Source of the DNA: Microbispora rosea
Lineage (GTDB): Bacteria > Actinomycetota > Actinomycetes > Streptosporangiales > Streptosporangiaceae
Length of the DNA: 64,000 bases
Reading direction: 5' to 3'
Assembly (NCBI RefSeq): GCF_900156315.1
Contig: NZ_FTNI01000036.1
Coordinates: 27,446 to 91,445 of the forward strand
The position numbers were made by a program, and so were the translations under genes. This document shows positions 55,921-64,000 of the stretch, one piece after another. Every line of letters starts with the position of its first letter. The stretch's first letter is position 1. Under the pieces are notes generated by a model. The model did not search any database, was not told the origin of the DNA, and saw only the letters and a program-made list of their open reading frames with translations.

Positions 55921-57378
55921 ATGCCCAGTCCGGGCGTCACGATCATCGGTTCCGGGTTCGCCGGGCTGTGCATGGCCATCAAGCTCAAGGAAGCCGGTTA
56001 TCACGACTTCGTGATCCTGGAGAAGGCCGGCGAGCTCGGCGGCACCTGGCGGGACAACACCTATCCCGGCTGCGCCTGCGACGTCCCCTCGCCGCTGTAC
56101 TCCTTCTCGTTCGAGCTCAACCCCGGCTGGTCGCGGCTGTTCTCCCCGCAGGAGGAGATCTGGGACTACCTGCGGGCCTGCGCCCGGAAGTACGACCTGG
56201 AGCCCCACCTGCGGTTCGGCACGGAGGTCAGCGGGCTGGAGTACGACGACGAGCGGGCCCTGTGGCGGGTGTCGACCGGCGGCGGGGAGACCTTCGAGAC
56301 CCACGCCGTCGTCTCCGGCGTCGGCGCCCTGCACATGCCGTCGTTCCCCGAGATCCCCGGGCGTGAGCGCTTCACCGGCACGGCGTTCCACTCCGCCCGG
56401 TGGGACCACTCCGCGGACCCGGCCGGCAAGCGCGTCGCGGTCGTCGGCACCGGTGCGTCGGCGGTCCAGTTCGTCCCGGTCGTCGCCGAGCAGGCGAGCC
56501 GGCTCACCGTCTTCCAGCGCACCCCGCCGTGGATTCAGCCCAAGCCGGACCTGCCGATAGCCGGACGGCTGAAACGGGCCATGGAGACGCCCGGCGGCGC
56601 CCGCCTGCTGCGCGACGCCGTCTACTGGCTGCTGGAGACCCGGGCCGTGGGCTTCACGATCGACCCGCGGCTGATGAAGGTCCACCAGGCGATGGCCGAG
56701 CGGCACCTGGCCCGGCAGGTGCCCGACCCCGGGATGCGCGCCAAGCTGACGCCCGACTACACCATCGGCTGCAAGCGGATCCTGCTGTCCAACGACTACT
56801 ATCCCGCGCTGACCAGGGACAACGTCGAGCTGGTCACCGACGGGATCACCGAGATCAGGGAGCGGTCGATCGTGGACGCCGCGGGGCGCGAGCACGAGGT
56901 CGACATGATCGTGTACGGCACCGGCTTCAAGGTGGTCGACGCGCTCAACGAGCAGAACATCGTCGGCAGGAACGGCGTCAAGATCCAGGACGCGTGGCGC
57001 GACGGCGTCGAGGCCTACTACGGGATCACGACCGCGGGTTTCCCCAACCTGTTCTTCCTGCTCGGCCCCAACACCGGTCTCGGGCACTCCTCGGTCGTCT
57101 TCATGATCGAATCGCAGGTCCGCTATGTCATGGACTGCCTGCGGCTGCTGTCGAGGACCAGGGCGAAGGCCCTGGACGTGCGGCCGGCGGCGCAGCGGGC
57201 CTTCAACGACCGCCTCCGGCAGCGGCTCGACCGGCTGGTGTGGAACGAGGGCGGCTGCACGAGCTGGTATCTCGACGAGCACGGCAGGAACCGCACGCTG
57301 TGGCCAGGCTTCACCTTCGAATACTGGGCACGGACCCGGAAGGTGAAGCCGGCGGCCTACGAACTCATCGGCGCCTGA
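55921..57378 (+). CDS. Flavin-containing / Baeyer-Villiger-type monooxygenase
   Basis: A 485-residue cytoplasmic flavoprotein. FAD Rossmann motif IIGSGFAGLCMAIKL (8-22), then GGTWRDNTYPGCACDVPS (40-57), the type I Baeyer-Villiger fingerprint FTGTAFHSARWDH (about 151-163) and a second nucleotide motif VAVVGTGASAVQFVP (about 173-187) for NADPH. VYGTGFKV lies near 336-343. It would insert oxygen into ketones or oxidise N or S atoms; the substrate is unknown. ATG 55921 follows GGGGAGGA. It converges with the gamma-glutamyltransferase gene, the stops being 24 bases apart. Confidence 0.92.
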   Translation: MPSPGVTIIGSGFAGLCMAIKLKEAGYHDFVILEKAGELGGTWRDNTYPGCACDVPSPLYSFSFELNPGWSRLFSPQEEIWDYLRACARKYDLEPHLRFGTEVSGLEYDDERALWRVSTGGGETFETHAVVSGVGALHMPSFPEIPGRERFTGTAFHSARWDHSADPAGKRVAVVGTGASAVQFVPVVAEQASRLTVFQRTPPWIQPKPDLPIAGRLKRAMETPGGARLLRDAVYWLLETRAVGFTIDPRLMKVHQAMAERHLARQVPDPGMRAKLTPDYTIGCKRILLSNDYYPALTRDNVELVTDGITEIRERSIVDAAGREHEVDMIVYGTGFKVVDALNEQNIVGRNGVKIQDAWRDGVEAYYGITTAGFPNLFFLLGPNTGLGHSSVVFMIESQVRYVMDCLRLLSRTRAKALDVRPAAQRAFNDRLRQRLDRLVWNEGGCTSWYLDEHGRNRTLWPGFTFEYWARTRKVKPAAYELIGA

Positions 57379-57402
57379 GACCGACTGGGGGGCTGATTCG
57401 GA

Positions 57403-59193
57403 TCAGCGGCGCGGGCTGACCACGAGGGCGCTGCCTCCGCCACGCCTGGCCGGCTCGGCGACCGCCTGGACGCGGCCGTTCTCCAGGAACTCCAGGCCGG
57501 TCGCCGCGCCGATCTCCCCCGCCGGCGGCCCGGGGACGTCCGTCAGCGTGTGACCGAGCGCGGTCAGCTCCGCGCCGTACCGGTCGGCGAACGCGGGCTC
57601 GGCCTGGGTGGCGGCGGTGTTGCGCTGCGAGGCGCGCGGCGCGGCCACGGCCTCCGGGAGCGACATGCCGAAGTCGAGCCGGTTCACCAGGATCTGCAGC
57701 ACCGTCGTGATGATCGTCGCGCCGCCGGGCGAGCCGACGGCGAGCAGCGGCGTGCCGTCCTTGAGCACGATGGTCGGGGCCATGGACGACCTCGGGCGCT
57801 TGCCGGGAGCGGGCAGGTTGGGGTCGCCCGGCGCCGGGCCGAAGGTGAAGTCGGTCAGTTCGTTGTTGAGCAGGATGCCGCGGCCGGGCACCACGATCCC
57901 GCTGCCGCCGGTCTGCTCGATCGTGATGTTGTAGGCGGCCACGTCGCCCCAGCGGTCGGTCACCACGAGGTGGGTGGTCTCGGGACCCTCCTTCTTCTCC
58001 TCGGGCACCGCGCCCGCCGACGCCCCCGGGGTCCCCTGCGCCGCCGCAGGGCACGGCGCGTAGGAGCCGTCGGGCGAACCCGGCGCGGCGGGGTGCGCCA
58101 TCGCCCGCGGGCCGATCAGGCAGGCGCGCTCCTTGGCGAACCCGTCGGACAGCAACTGCTCCAGCGGCACGTTCACGTACGCCGGGTCGCCGACGTAGGC
58201 GTTGCGGTCGGCGAAGGCGAGCCGGGACGCCTCCAGGTATTCGTGCAGGCCGACCTTCGGGAGGGCCTCCAGGATCTTCAGCGCCTCTCCCACCGTTGAT
58301 CCGCCGGACGACGGCGGCGCCATGCCGTACACGTCGAGGCCCTTGTACGCGACCTTGGTCGGCGGCCGTTCGAGCGCCCGGTAGGCCCTGAGGTCGGATA
58401 CCTCCATCAGCCCGGTCCTGACGTTCCTGGTGGCACCCCGGCGCACCGGCGGCTTCTTCACGGTCGCGACGATCTCCCGGCCGAGCGCCCCGCCGTACAA
58501 CCAGTCCGGGCCGCGGATGCCCAGCTCACGGTAGGTGCGCGCGAGGTCGGGGTTGCGGAAGACCGAGCCGACCGGCGGCGGCTCCCCACCCGGCAGGTAG
58601 AGCGAGGCGGTCGAGGTGAAGTCGGCGAAGCGGGCGGCGTTCTGCTCCGTCTGATCGTGGAACGTCTGGTCGACGACGAAACCCTTCTCCGCGATCTCGA
58701 TCGCGGGGCGCAGCGCCTGCCGCATCGGCATCGTGCCGTAGCGGCGCAGCGCCGTGTCCCACTGCGCCACGCTGCCCGGGACGCCGACCGACAGCCCGCT
58801 CGTGACGGCCTCGTCGAACGGGATGCCCTCGAACGCCGTCGAGGTCATCGCCCGCGGGGCGGTCTCGCGCCCGTCGATCGTGGTCACCTTCCGCTTGCGG
58901 GCGTCGTAGTAGACGATGAAGCCGCCTCCGGCGAGCCCCGCCGAGTAGGGCTCGGTCACGCCCAGCGCCGCGGCCCCCGCCACCGCCGCGTCCATCGCGT
59001 TGCCGCCCTGGCGCAGCACCGAGAGCGCGGCCTTGCTCGCGTCGAGGTCCACGGTGGCCACGGCCCCGCCGTACCCCTCCGCGACCGGCCGCTTGGCCTC
59101 CGGGGCGGGCCGCACCGGCGCGGCGTGGACGGGCGGCGCGAGGAAGCCCGCCAACGTGACCAGCCCCAGCGACGCGACGACGACGCTCCTCAT
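57403..59193 (-). CDS. ggt: Gamma-glutamyltransferase
   Basis: A 596-residue secreted precursor. Signal peptide VVVASLGLVTLAGFLAPPVH-A (1-24). GGNAMDAAVAGAAALGVTEP, GLAGGGFIVYYDARK and the Arg in DGRETAP belong to the large subunit. Autocleavage would occur before Thr in GPETTHLVVTDRWGDVAAYN (catalytic Thr near 403), and NNELTDFTFGP and GSPGGATIITTVLQ complete the small subunit's active site. It hydrolyses or transfers the gamma-glutamyl group of glutathione-like compounds or polyglutamate outside the cell. A charged insertion before the cleavage site (GAVPEEKKEGPE) is slightly long. Confidence 0.95.
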   Translation of the reverse strand: MRSVVVASLGLVTLAGFLAPPVHAAPVRPAPEAKRPVAEGYGGAVATVDLDASKAALSVLRQGGNAMDAAVAGAAALGVTEPYSAGLAGGGFIVYYDARKRKVTTIDGRETAPRAMTSTAFEGIPFDEAVTSGLSVGVPGSVAQWDTALRRYGTMPMRQALRPAIEIAEKGFVVDQTFHDQTEQNAARFADFTSTASLYLPGGEPPPVGSVFRNPDLARTYRELGIRGPDWLYGGALGREIVATVKKPPVRRGATRNVRTGLMEVSDLRAYRALERPPTKVAYKGLDVYGMAPPSSGGSTVGEALKILEALPKVGLHEYLEASRLAFADRNAYVGDPAYVNVPLEQLLSDGFAKERACLIGPRAMAHPAAPGSPDGSYAPCPAAAQGTPGASAGAVPEEKKEGPETTHLVVTDRWGDVAAYNITIEQTGGSGIVVPGRGILLNNELTDFTFGPAPGDPNLPAPGKRPRSSMAPTIVLKDGTPLLAVGSPGGATIITTVLQILVNRLDFGMSLPEAVAAPRASQRNTAATQAEPAFADRYGAELTALGHTLTDVPGPPAGEIGAATGLEFLENGRVQAVAEPARRGGGSALVVSPRR

Positions 59194-59400
59194 GCCCCGG
59201 CACCTCCAGCACGACGTGACCGATCACTCCAGCATGACTCACGGCAGTCAATATCGCTGCGGGATTGTCCGCTTTTGGACGCCGATCCTGGCCGAGCGCG
59301 CCGGCAGGCGACGCGGCGAACGCGCTACTCCTTCCGGCGTACGGCGGACTGCCGCGCGGGGCGGATGCGGTGACCAGCGGTGATGGCCTAGCGTGCGGGT

Positions 59401-60558
59401 GTGCGTTCCCGTTCCGCCGTGTACCACCGCATCGATCCCGTTCTGCCGATCATCGTCGGGATCCTCCAGGTGTTCCTGTCGATAGGCGCCCAGTATGGGC
59501 AGTTGCGGAACCCGGACCTCGGACGGGTGCCGCTGACCTGGTGGGGCTACGCGCTGCTGCTGGTCGGGCCGCTCGCGATCGCGCTGCGCCGCCGCGCGCC
59601 GGTCGCCGCGCTGGTCGTCACGTTCACGGCCACCTCGGTCTACATGCTGTTCGACTACGCGTACGGGCCGGTGTTCCTCAGCCCGATCATCGTGATCTTC
59701 AATGCGGTGCTGTCGGGACACCGTCGCGCGGCGTGGCTGTCGGCGGGGGCGTTCTTCCTGTTCGTCGTCGCCTACGCCACCTGGCTCATCCCCCATCGCG
59801 CGAGCCTCTTCCACCACACCGCGGTCGCGGCCTACCTGCTGCTCACGCTGACCGTCGCGGAGTTCCACAGGATGCGCCGCGAGCGCCTGGCCGAGCGCCG
59901 GCGGGTGGCGCAGGAGGAGGCACGGCGGCAGGCGAGCGAGGAACGGCTCACCATGGCCCAGGAGCTGCACGACGTGCTCGCCCACAACATCTCGCTGATC
60001 CACGTGCAGGCGTCCACCGCCCTGCACATCCTGGACGACCACCCCGAGCAGGCCCGCACCGCGCTGACCACGATCAAGCAGGCGTCCAAGGACGTGCTGA
60101 CCGAGATGCGCGGCGTGCTGAGCCTGCTCAGGGACGGCGCGCCGCGCTCCCCCATGGCCGGGATGGCCCATCTCGCCGACCTCGCCGAGCGCAGCGGCCT
60201 GCCGGTCGCGGTGGAGGTCACCGGGCAGGAGCGCCCGCTGCCCGCCGGCATCGACCGGGCCGGGTACCGGATCGTGCAGGAGTCGCTCACCAACGTCTCG
60301 CGGCACGCGCCCGGCTCCCGGGTGACCGTACGCGTGGCGTACGCGCCGGAGGAGCTGACCGTGGTGATCGAGGACGACGGCGCGGGAACGGCGCGGGCCG
60401 AGGCGGGCCTCGGCAGCGGCAACGGCATCCCCGGCATGCGCGAACGGGCCGCGGCGCTCGGCGGGTCGCTGGCGGCGGGCCCCCGGCCCGGCGGCGGCTT
60501 CCGCGTCGAGGCCCGTCTCCCCCTCCCCCCGTCCGCCGGCCAGAAGGAGCCGAAGTGA
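59401..60558 (+). CDS. NarL-type sensor histidine kinase
   Basis: A 385-residue kinase. Four or five N-terminal hydrophobic helices (residues 10-155) form a membrane sensor with short loops. A coiled helix leads to the HisKA_3 dimerisation domain with ELHDVLAHNISLIHVQASTA (phospho-acceptor His near 190). The ATPase part has the N-box-like IVQESLTNVSRHAPGSRV, VIEDDGAGTARAE and GNGIPGMRERAAALGGSLAA. GTG 59401 is chosen: TAGCGT lies 7 bases upstream, suggesting a leaderless transcript. Its stop overlaps the response-regulator start (GTGA). Confidence 0.92.
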   Translation: MRSRSAVYHRIDPVLPIIVGILQVFLSIGAQYGQLRNPDLGRVPLTWWGYALLLVGPLAIALRRRAPVAALVVTFTATSVYMLFDYAYGPVFLSPIIVIFNAVLSGHRRAAWLSAGAFFLFVVAYATWLIPHRASLFHHTAVAAYLLLTLTVAEFHRMRRERLAERRRVAQEEARRQASEERLTMAQELHDVLAHNISLIHVQASTALHILDDHPEQARTALTTIKQASKDVLTEMRGVLSLLRDGAPRSPMAGMAHLADLAERSGLPVAVEVTGQERPLPAGIDRAGYRIVQESLTNVSRHAPGSRVTVRVAYAPEELTVVIEDDGAGTARAEAGLGSGNGIPGMRERAAALGGSLAAGPRPGGGFRVEARLPLPPSAGQKEPK

Positions 60559-61217
60559 TACGTGTGCTGCTCGCCGACGACCAGGCACTGGTCCGGGCCG
60601 GGTTCCGGGCCCTGCTCGACGCGCAGGAGGGCATGACCGTCGTCGGTGAGGCGGGCGACGGCGAGCAGGCCGTCCTGCTCACCCGCGACCTGCGTCCCGA
60701 CGTGGTGCTGATGGACATCCGCATGCCCGGCACCGACGGCCTGACGGCCACCCGCCGCATCGGCGACGACCCCGCCCTCACCGACGTGAGGATCGTCATG
60801 CTCACCACGTTCGAGCTGGACGAGTACGTCTTCGAGGCCCTGCGCGGCGGCGCGAGCGGCTTCCTGGTGAAGGACACCGAGCCGGCCGAGCTGATCCAGG
60901 CCGTGCGGGTGGTGGCCTCCGGCGACGCCCTGCTGTCCCCCGGCGTGACGCGCAGGCTCATCGCGGAGTACGTCGCCCGCGCCAAGGAGCCCGGCATCGC
61001 GACCCGCCTCGACCCGCTCACCGAACGGGAGCGGGAGGTGCTCTCGCTCGTGGGCACCGGCATGACGAACGACGAGATCGCCGCCAGGCTCTACATGTCC
61101 CCGGCGACGGCCAAGACCCACGTGAGCCGCACGATGAGCAAGCTCCACGCGCGCGACCGCGCCCAGCTCGTCGTCATCGCGTACGAGTCGGGCCTGGTCA
61201 AACCCGGCTGGCTCTGA
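60555..61217 (+). CDS. NarL/LuxR-family response regulator
   Basis: A 220-residue regulator. The receiver has LLADDQALVRAGFRALL, phospho-acceptor Asp54 in VLMDIRMPGTDG, and Lys in GFLVKDTEP. The C-terminal LuxR-type helix-turn-helix reads LTEREREVLSLVGTGMTNDE-IAARLYMSPATAKTHVSRTM (about 154-193). GTG 60555 overlaps the kinase stop. With the kinase it forms a two-component system; its targets are not evident here. Confidence 0.95.
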   Translation: MIRVLLADDQALVRAGFRALLDAQEGMTVVGEAGDGEQAVLLTRDLRPDVVLMDIRMPGTDGLTATRRIGDDPALTDVRIVMLTTFELDEYVFEALRGGASGFLVKDTEPAELIQAVRVVASGDALLSPGVTRRLIAEYVARAKEPGIATRLDPLTEREREVLSLVGTGMTNDEIAARLYMSPATAKTHVSRTMSKLHARDRAQLVVIAYESGLVKPGWL

Positions 61218-61244
61218 GGCGCCGTACGGCCGCGCCGCGTCAGG

Positions 61245-61880
61245 TCAGACGGCCGCCGCCGGGTCCGGCGCGTCGTGGTGGCCGCGGACGAGGGGGAGGA
61301 AGAGCTCGTCGAGGATCGACCGGATGCGTGCGGGCTTCGGGGGTTCGAGGTCCATGAGCAGGTCGTGACGCACCAGGTCGAACGGCATGGCGAGCACCGC
61401 GGGAGGGATCCGGTCCAGATCGATCTCGCCGCGGTCGTGGGCGCGCTGGTAGATGGCCCGGACGCGTGGGAGCCGCTGGTCGCCGATGATCCGGTCGCGC
61501 ACCTGGGCGGGAGTGAGCCCGGTGCTGGTCAGCAGCCCCGAGAAGGCGGCGGCCGCGGTGACGGCGAAGAAGGCGGCGCGGGCCTCGGCCATGCCGGTCA
61601 GCGCGGCGAGAAGATCGCCACGCAGGGTCCCGGTGTCGGGGAGGTCGACCGGGTGGCTGATGCGGTAGTGCTCCAACGCGGCGAGCACGAACTGGTCCTT
61701 GTTGGCCCAGCGGCGGTACAGCACCGCGATGCCGGTGCCTGCGCGGGTGGCGACGGACTCCATGGTCAGTCTCGCGAAGCCGGCCTCGGCCAGCTCGTCC
61801 CAGGCCGCGTCCAGCAGCGCGGCCTCAAGCTCGGGCCCGCGCCGGCGCCGGCGAGAGGACGCGGCGGCAGATGTGGTCAC
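61245..61880 (-). CDS. TetR-family transcriptional regulator
   Basis: A 211-residue repressor. After a basic N-terminus, the helix-turn-helix reads ALLDAAWDELAEAGFARLTM then ESVATRAGTGIAVLYRRWAN-KDQFVLAAL (about 20-68). The C-terminal region with HPVDLPDTGTLRGDLLAALT resembles TetR_C_16-type ligand domains. GTG 61880 is preferred because the frame's upstream residues overlap the likely operator at 61896-61911. It is divergent from a DHA2 efflux gene, which it probably represses. Confidence 0.92.
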   Translation of the reverse strand: MTTSAAASSRRRRRGPELEAALLDAAWDELAEAGFARLTMESVATRAGTGIAVLYRRWANKDQFVLAALEHYRISHPVDLPDTGTLRGDLLAALTGMAEARAAFFAVTAAAAFSGLLTSTGLTPAQVRDRIIGDQRLPRVRAIYQRAHDRGEIDLDRIPPAVLAMPFDLVRHDLLMDLEPPKPARIRSILDELFLPLVRGHHDAPDPAAAV

Positions 61881-61895
61881 GGCCCCACTATAAGA

Positions 61896-61911
61896 AAGGT
61901 TTGCATTCCTT
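61896..61911. promoter_or_regulatory. TetR-type operator between regulator and efflux gene
   Basis: AAGG-TT-TGCA-TT-CCTT is an inverted repeat (arms AAGG/CCTT and a TGCA centre) in the 89-bp gap between the divergent TetR and MFS starts. Confidence 0.6.
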
Positions 61912-61969
61912 AGCAACGCGTCCTACTCTCCCAAGAGATGGATTCCTCTCTTATTCCGAGGGCGACACG

Positions 61970-63445
61970 ATGACGGAGACCACCGAGGCGAAGCTGTCGC
62001 CACAGGTGAAGAACGCGCTGATCGCGCTGATCGTGGGCGGGATCGCGGCGATCCTCGACTCGACGATGGTGACGCTGGCGATCCACACGCTGGCGGTGCG
62101 GCTGCACTCGACCGCCGGCACGATCCAGTGGGTCACCACCGGCTTCCTGCTGGCGATGGCCGTGGCGATCCCGATCACCGGGTGGGCCGAGCGCCGCTGG
62201 GGCGGCAAGCGGGTGTGGATGGCCGCGCTGGTGCTGTTCGTGCTCGCCTCGGTGCTGTGCGCGGTCGCCTGGAACGGCGCGAGCCTGATCGGCTTCCGGG
62301 CGCTGCAGGGCTTCGGGGCAGGGCTGATCTTCCCGCTGATGCAGACGCTCGCGGTGAGAGCCGCGGGCGGACAGGTCGGCAGCCGGCTGATGGCGGCCGT
62401 CAGCCTGCCGATCGCGCTCGGCCCGATCCTCGGCCCGGTGATCGGCGGGGTGATCCTCAACGGGCTGGGCTGGCGCTGGCTGTTCCTCGTCAACGTGCCC
62501 GTGATCGCCGCCGGGCTGCTGCTGGCGTGGCGGTTCCTGCCCGCCGACCACCCCGGCTCCCCTGCCGGGCGCGGGCGCCCGGACTGGATCGGCCTGGCGC
62601 TGCTCGCGCCGGCGCTGACGGGGATCCTGCTCGGCCTCTCGCAACTGTCCGAGGACGGCGGGATCGGCCATGCCAGGGTGCTGGCGCCGCTGCTCGCCGG
62701 GGTCGTCCTGCTGGCCGCGTTCGTCGTGTGGGCGTCGCGGCCCGGCGAGCGCGAGCCGATCGTCGACGTCCGACTGCTGCGCGTGCGCTCGCTCGGCAGC
62801 GCCTCCGCGGTCCTGTTCACCGCCGGCGCGGCGATGTACGCCGGCATGTTCCTGCTGCCGCTGTACTACCAGCAGCTGCGGGGCGACAGCGTGCTGGACG
62901 CCGGGCTGCTGCTGATCCCGCAGGGTGTGGGCGCGCTCGCCTCGCGCTTCGTGATCGGCCGGCTGGTCGACCGGTTCGGGGCCCGCACCCTGACGATCGC
63001 CGGCTTCCTGCTCGCCGCCGTCGCCACCGTCCCGTTCGCGCTCGCCGGGCCGGGCACGAACCTGTGGTGGCTGGGAGCCGTGCTGCTGGTTCGTGGCCTG
63101 GGGACCGGGGCGGTGCTGATCCCGCCGATGTCCGTCGCCTACCAGGACATCCGGCCGGCGGGCATCCCGCACGCCACCATGAACACCCGCATCGCTCAGC
63201 AGGTGGGAGCCTCGTTCGGCACCGCCGTCGTCGCCGTCGCCCTGCAGTCGCTGCTCGACAACGACGCCACCGGCGCCTTCCAGGGCGCGTTCTGGTGGGC
63301 GGTCGGCATCGCCGTCGCGGCGATCGTCCCCGCCGTCGCACTCCCGGCCCGCCGGCCCGCGAACCGGTCACCTGCGGCCGCGCCGGTGCACGACGACGAG
63401 ACCGCAGGCAGCCGAGTGGACGCGCAGGAAGAGGCCGCCCACTAG
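61970..63445 (+). CDS. DHA2-family MFS efflux transporter
   Basis: A 491-residue membrane protein with about fourteen helices. The first carries GGIAAILDSTMVTLAIHTLA, in which D and T replace the usual DxTIVN motif but keep the Asp; IQWVTTGFLLAMAVAIPITG and the motif A loop AERRWGGKRVWM follow, and GPILGPVIGGVILNGLGWRW is the antiporter motif C. It probably exports a toxic compound sensed by the divergent TetR protein. ATG 61970 lies after GAGGGCGAC; the longer in-frame extension crosses the operator. Confidence 0.92.
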   Translation: MTETTEAKLSPQVKNALIALIVGGIAAILDSTMVTLAIHTLAVRLHSTAGTIQWVTTGFLLAMAVAIPITGWAERRWGGKRVWMAALVLFVLASVLCAVAWNGASLIGFRALQGFGAGLIFPLMQTLAVRAAGGQVGSRLMAAVSLPIALGPILGPVIGGVILNGLGWRWLFLVNVPVIAAGLLLAWRFLPADHPGSPAGRGRPDWIGLALLAPALTGILLGLSQLSEDGGIGHARVLAPLLAGVVLLAAFVVWASRPGEREPIVDVRLLRVRSLGSASAVLFTAGAAMYAGMFLLPLYYQQLRGDSVLDAGLLLIPQGVGALASRFVIGRLVDRFGARTLTIAGFLLAAVATVPFALAGPGTNLWWLGAVLLVRGLGTGAVLIPPMSVAYQDIRPAGIPHATMNTRIAQQVGASFGTAVVAVALQSLLDNDATGAFQGAFWWAVGIAVAAIVPAVALPARRPANRSPAAAPVHDDETAGSRVDAQEEAAH

Positions 63446-63626
63446 TAGTGCTTGCGGTCAAGCCGCGCCGCTGGCAGGTCGGGAGGGGTTTTCCCTTGCG
63501 GCAGGGTGGCTCGCCCCCGCCCCATAGATAATGGGTGACATCTATCACGTGGACGCTGTGAGGCGGGGGCCTGCATGATGAGCCCGCACATCATGCCCAA
63601 CACATCACCTGCCCTATGAGGTTCGA

Positions 63627-64000
63627 ATGCCCCTGCCGTCGCTGTTGCTGGTCCCCGGAGCGTGGCACAAGCCCGAGCATCTGCAACTCCTCATCGATGA
63701 CCTGCCCGGCATCGATGTCCACACCGTGGCTCTCACCTCGTGTGGCGACGATCCCAAGGCGCTGGGCGACATGTACTCCGACGCGGCCGCCATCAGGGCC
63801 GCGGTCGAGGCGATCGGCGGCCCCGTGGTCGTCGTCGCGCACTCCTACGGCGGCGTCCCCACCACGCAGGCACTCGCCGACGCGTCCAACGTCAAGAGCA
63901 TCGTCTACCTCGCCGCGTTCCAGCTCGACGCAGGAGACTCCCTGCTGTCGAGCGCGGGCGGCGACCCGGCACTTTGGTGGGAGTTTCACCGGCAGGAGGG
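63627..64000 (+). CDS. Alpha/beta hydrolase, 3' end outside window
   Basis: About 124 residues are visible. LLLVPGAWHKPEHLQLLIDD opens the fold (PGAWH oxyanion region, as in the EstC-like alpha/beta hydrolase group), and the nucleophile elbow AHSYGG follows in VVVVAHSYGGVPTTQALA with Ser near residue 73. The catalytic Asp and His lie beyond the window edge. The 181-base gap before it includes TAGAT...ATCTA arms (63525-63545) that could belong to a promoter or operator. The substrate is unknown. Confidence 0.85.
   Translation, partial: MPLPSLLLVPGAWHKPEHLQLLIDDLPGIDVHTVALTSCGDDPKALGDMYSDAAAIRAAVEAIGGPVVVVAHSYGGVPTTQALADASNVKSIVYLAAFQLDAGDSLLSSAGGDPALWWEFHRQE

Noticed and set aside
1..64000. 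CRISPR arrays, rRNA genes, complete insertion sequences, integrases
   Set aside because: I looked for regularly spaced repeats, rRNA cores, transposase or integrase motifs on both strands and found none that could be supported.

Overview
The window is high-GC DNA from a filamentous actinomycete. Supporting this are a SARP regulator with an NB-ARC domain, GTG starts, short or leaderless 5' ends with TAnnnT boxes 6-9 bases before start codons, proline-rich single-pass membrane proteins, a DUF6082 protein, CBM2, CBM6 and ricin-type modules on secreted glycosidases, and abundant LacI, TetR, MarR and AraC regulators. Streptosporangiales is my best guess for the order; this is inference.

Region 1 (1-9942) is the right flank of an aromatic (type II) polyketide cluster. 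It holds a cyclase cut by the window edge, a FAD hydroxylase, an NAD(P)-binding reductase, a quinone-oxidoreductase-like reductase, a MarR regulator divergent from a DHA2 efflux pump, a SARP activator and a cytochrome P450. Two near-identical operator-like sites tie the reductase and the pump together. A strong hairpin closes the cluster after the P450 and abuts a decapitated CotH-CBM2 gene.

Region 2 (10929-19917) is mostly cell-envelope and housekeeping: a PQQ-type beta-propeller protein and a peptidase-MA-like protein, both with disordered N-termini, a lipoprotein, a DUF1579-like protein, a double VOC protein, a frameshifted Ser/Thr kinase and an S4-domain protein.

Region 3 (19945-28330) is the most unusual part. 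Two secreted glycosidase genes, one beta-helix GH141-like and one GH95-like, are each preceded by the same block of about 340 bp, with a LacI-type palindrome and a TTGACC-17-TACGTT promoter. The 3' ricin tail and terminator of the first gene recur as a headless remnant after the second. Between them lie a toxin-antitoxin pair with a frameshifted toxin and a scrap of a VOC gene.

Region 4 (28480-32746) holds a nitronate monooxygenase, a decayed narK/narI fusion, an AT-richer DUF6082 gene, a broken YdcF gene and tRNA-Arg(CCG). Region 5 (32874-40919) has a CheY-like regulator, LysE, a hydrolase/TetR pair with twin operators, a GH16-CBM6 glucanase with CebR-like operators, a DUF1772/AraC pair, and a CebR-like regulator sitting next to the C-terminal stump of a GH1 beta-glucosidase.

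Region 6 (41015-48792) carries a D-amino-acid style operon (DSD1-like PLP enzyme, RidA, unknown TIM-barrel protein), a TPR protein, a hydrolase, a lipoprotein, a stump of lnt and an N-acyl-D-amino-acid deacylase. Region 7 (48806-55702) has a two-component system whose kinase is fused in frame to a DUF4173-like membrane protein, a hemerythrin gene with a SigB-like promoter, small membrane proteins, a DUF3817 protein and SURF1. Region 8 (55921-64000) has a Baeyer-Villiger-type monooxygenase, gamma-glutamyltransferase, a NarL-type two-component system, a TetR/DHA2-pump pair and a truncated hydrolase. I saw no CRISPR array, intact insertion sequence, rRNA or integrase.
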